Shown here piece by piece: positions 6,263 to 7,558 of a stretch of DNA of 7,558 bases. Source of the stretch: Fusobacterium sp. (GTDB taxonomy: Bacteria; Fusobacteriota; Fusobacteriia; Fusobacteriales; Fusobacteriaceae). The translations under genes were made by a program, and so were the position numbers. The notes beneath the pieces are model-generated. The model was not told the DNA's origin and did no database searches. It worked only from the letters and a program-made list of their open reading frames with translations. Position 1 is the first letter of the stretch, and each line of letters starts with the position of its first letter. The stretch is from positions 1 to 7,558 of the forward strand of contig DXSD01000092.1 in assembly GCA_019410665.1 (NCBI GenBank), in the 5' to 3' direction.

Positions 6263-7447
6263 ATGAATTTAGATAGAATTTTTACTGATATTGAAAAAAA
6301 TAGAGAATGGTTTATCGAAACTAGACGTGAATTACACAAGATTCCAGAATTGGATTTTCAATTGCCAAGAACAATTGCTTATGTAACTTATCTACTTGAT
6401 GAAATGAAAATTCCATATAAGGTAGGTATAGGGAAATCTGGTATAGTGGCAGAGATAGAGGGGAAGGATAAAAGTAAAACAATTGCCTTAAGAGCTGATA
6501 TGGATGCTCTTCCAATTTTAGAGTGTGGAAACAGAGAGTATAGATCTACAATAGCTGGACAGATGCATGCATGTGGACATGATGTACACACAGCTATTCT
6601 TTTAGGAGTAGGAAAAGTTTTATCTGAGAATAGAGAAGAGTTACCATGTAATATAAGACTTTTATTTCAACCAGCTGAAGAAACAACAGGAGGGGCTTTA
6701 CCTATGATAGAAGATGGTTGTTTAGAGGGAGTAGATGCAATTTTTGGTTTACATGTAGATCCTACTATTGAGTGTGGTATGATAGGGATAAAATATGGAG
6801 CCTATTCTGCTTCATCAACAGATGTTAAAATAGAAATAGAGGGAACAAGTTGTCATGGAGCATATCCAAGTCAAGGGATAGATGCTATTGTAGCAGCTTG
6901 TGGGATAGTTACAACTCTTCAAAGTGTAGTTAGTAGAAATATTGATTCAAGAGATTCTGCTGTATTAAGTTTTGGAAAGATAGTAGGGGGAGAGAAGGAG
7001 AATATAATAGCTCAAAAGGTTAATATCTCTGGAACTTTGAGAACTCTATCTTCTGAGATAAAGAATAAAGTAAAAGAGAGAGTAAAAGAGATGGTAGAAA
7101 GTTGTGCTAAAGGGTATGGTGCCACAGGAAAAGTTACTTTTACTGATGGATATACAGCATTAATAAATCATGATGAGTATATTGATATTATAAAAAATAA
7201 TGCTCTTAATTATTTAGGAGAAAAGTCTATTTATGAGAAAAAAATTGCTAATATGGGAGTAGAAGATTTTGCTTATTTTGTTGAAAGAGTTCCAGGAGCT
7301 TTTTTTAACTTAGGAGTAGGAAACAAAGCTAAAGGAATAGTTGCTCCACTTCATAATGAAAAGTTTGATGTTGATGAAGAGAGTTTAAGTATAGGAGTTA
7401 GACTACAAATTTTAAATATTTTCTCTGCCTATGATAGAATAAAATAG
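6263..7447 (+). CDS. dapL: M20 family amidohydrolase, probable N-acetyldiaminopimelate deacetylase
   Basis: This 394-residue cytoplasmic enzyme is of the M20D/amidohydrolase type. Expected metal-site residues are C104 and H106 (MHACGHD), E139-E140 (QPAEET), H164 (GLHVDP) and H364 (LHNEKFD); D79 or D81 in LRADMDALPI is in the usual catalytic region. A dimerisation lid domain spans about 176-290. The role suggested is removal of acetyl from N-acetyl-LL-DAP to give LL-DAP, the one step missing from the divergent operon. The symbol follows Bacillus YkuR/DapL and is not the LL-DAP aminotransferase of the same name. Hippurate hydrolase, aminoacylase and auxin-conjugate hydrolase relatives share all these motifs, so the substrate rests on context. 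The start has a strong AGGAGG (6253-6258) four bases upstream. It is not under the lysine riboswitch. Confidence 0.85.
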   Translation: MNLDRIFTDIEKNREWFIETRRELHKIPELDFQLPRTIAYVTYLLDEMKIPYKVGIGKSGIVAEIEGKDKSKTIALRADMDALPILECGNREYRSTIAGQMHACGHDVHTAILLGVGKVLSENREELPCNIRLLFQPAEETTGGALPMIEDGCLEGVDAIFGLHVDPTIECGMIGIKYGAYSASSTDVKIEIEGTSCHGAYPSQGIDAIVAACGIVTTLQSVVSRNIDSRDSAVLSFGKIVGGEKENIIAQKVNISGTLRTLSSEIKNKVKERVKEMVESCAKGYGATGKVTFTDGYTALINHDEYIDIIKNNALNYLGEKSIYEKKIANMGVEDFAYFVERVPGAFFNLGVGNKAKGIVAPLHNEKFDVDEESLSIGVRLQILNIFSAYDRIK

Positions 7448-7448
7448 A

Positions 7449-7474
7449 AAGTTGTGCTTTTTAGCATTCAACTT
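7449..7474. repeat. Weak stem-loop after the deacetylase gene
   Basis: AAGTTG-TGC and GCA-TT-CAACTT pair as 6 + 3 bp with a 2-nt bulge around a 6-nt loop, starting two bases after the TAG stop. It could end the plus-strand transcript, but no T-run follows. The rest of the window to 7558 has no gene; it holds T-rich sequence and a short CTTC/GAAG inverted repeat (7505-7521). Confidence 0.35.
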
Positions 7475-7558
7475 CACTGACTTGCTCTATTTATTCTCTT
7501 TAATCTTCGTCATTCTTGAAGTTTATTATCTATTCTAAAAAATTTCTTAAATTGAAAT

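Noticed and set aside
6321..6591. Two overlapping minus-strand open frames (6321-6515 and 6388-6591)
   Set aside because: Both are antisense to the well-supported M20 hydrolase gene, have no recognisable motifs and no suitable ribosome sites.
1..7558. A novel defence, mobile or otherwise undescribed system
   Set aside because: All large open frames are recognisable enzymes of one biosynthetic pathway, and the main intergenic region is a known riboswitch class; no gene of unknown family of useful length is present.

Overview
The window is AT-rich DNA with short intergenic gaps, strong AGGAGG-type ribosome binding sites and protein sequences typical of a low-GC anaerobe. The best guess is a member of the Fusobacteriota, of the kind that makes diaminopimelate (for example the Fusobacterium mortiferum/varium/ulcerans group). 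This assignment is from general appearance and pathway content, not from a search.

Almost the whole window is one metabolic unit: the acetylase branch of diaminopimelate (DAP)/lysine biosynthesis. On the minus strand, from about 5830 down to 175, six tightly packed genes run lysC - asd - dapA - dapB - dapH - patA, in the same order as the reactions they catalyse, from aspartate to N-acetyl-LL-DAP. Gaps are 2-16 nt, and dapA and dapB overlap by 10 nt. The next enzyme, an M20-family N-acetyl-DAP deacetylase candidate, is divergently transcribed on the plus strand (6263-7447). Together the seven genes cover aspartate to LL-DAP. The epimerase (dapF) and decarboxylase (lysA) are not in the window.

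The 433-nt region between lysC and the deacetylase gene holds a lysine riboswitch on the minus strand: aptamer about 5942-6112, with conserved L-box motifs. Its expression platform has a perfect 7-bp intrinsic terminator with a nine-U tail (5861-5888) and a visible competing antiterminator that uses the 3' strand of aptamer helix P1. It should switch transcription of the six-gene operon off when lysine is high. A candidate minus-strand promoter lies at about 6173-6202. A plus-strand -10-like site and a short palindrome precede the deacetylase gene.

The edges hold less. Positions 1-69 are the last 22 codons of an unrecognised plus-strand gene. Between it and patA is a long imperfect inverted repeat (78-144), a possible bidirectional terminator or dispersed repeat. 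After the deacetylase gene, 7448-7558 has no gene, only a weak stem-loop and sequence that could be an intergenic repeat. I see no mobile element, CRISPR array, tRNA or rRNA. No new system stands out; the most interesting points are the riboswitch mechanism, a possible internal translation start in lysC, pathway-ordered genes, and the deacetylase left outside riboswitch control.
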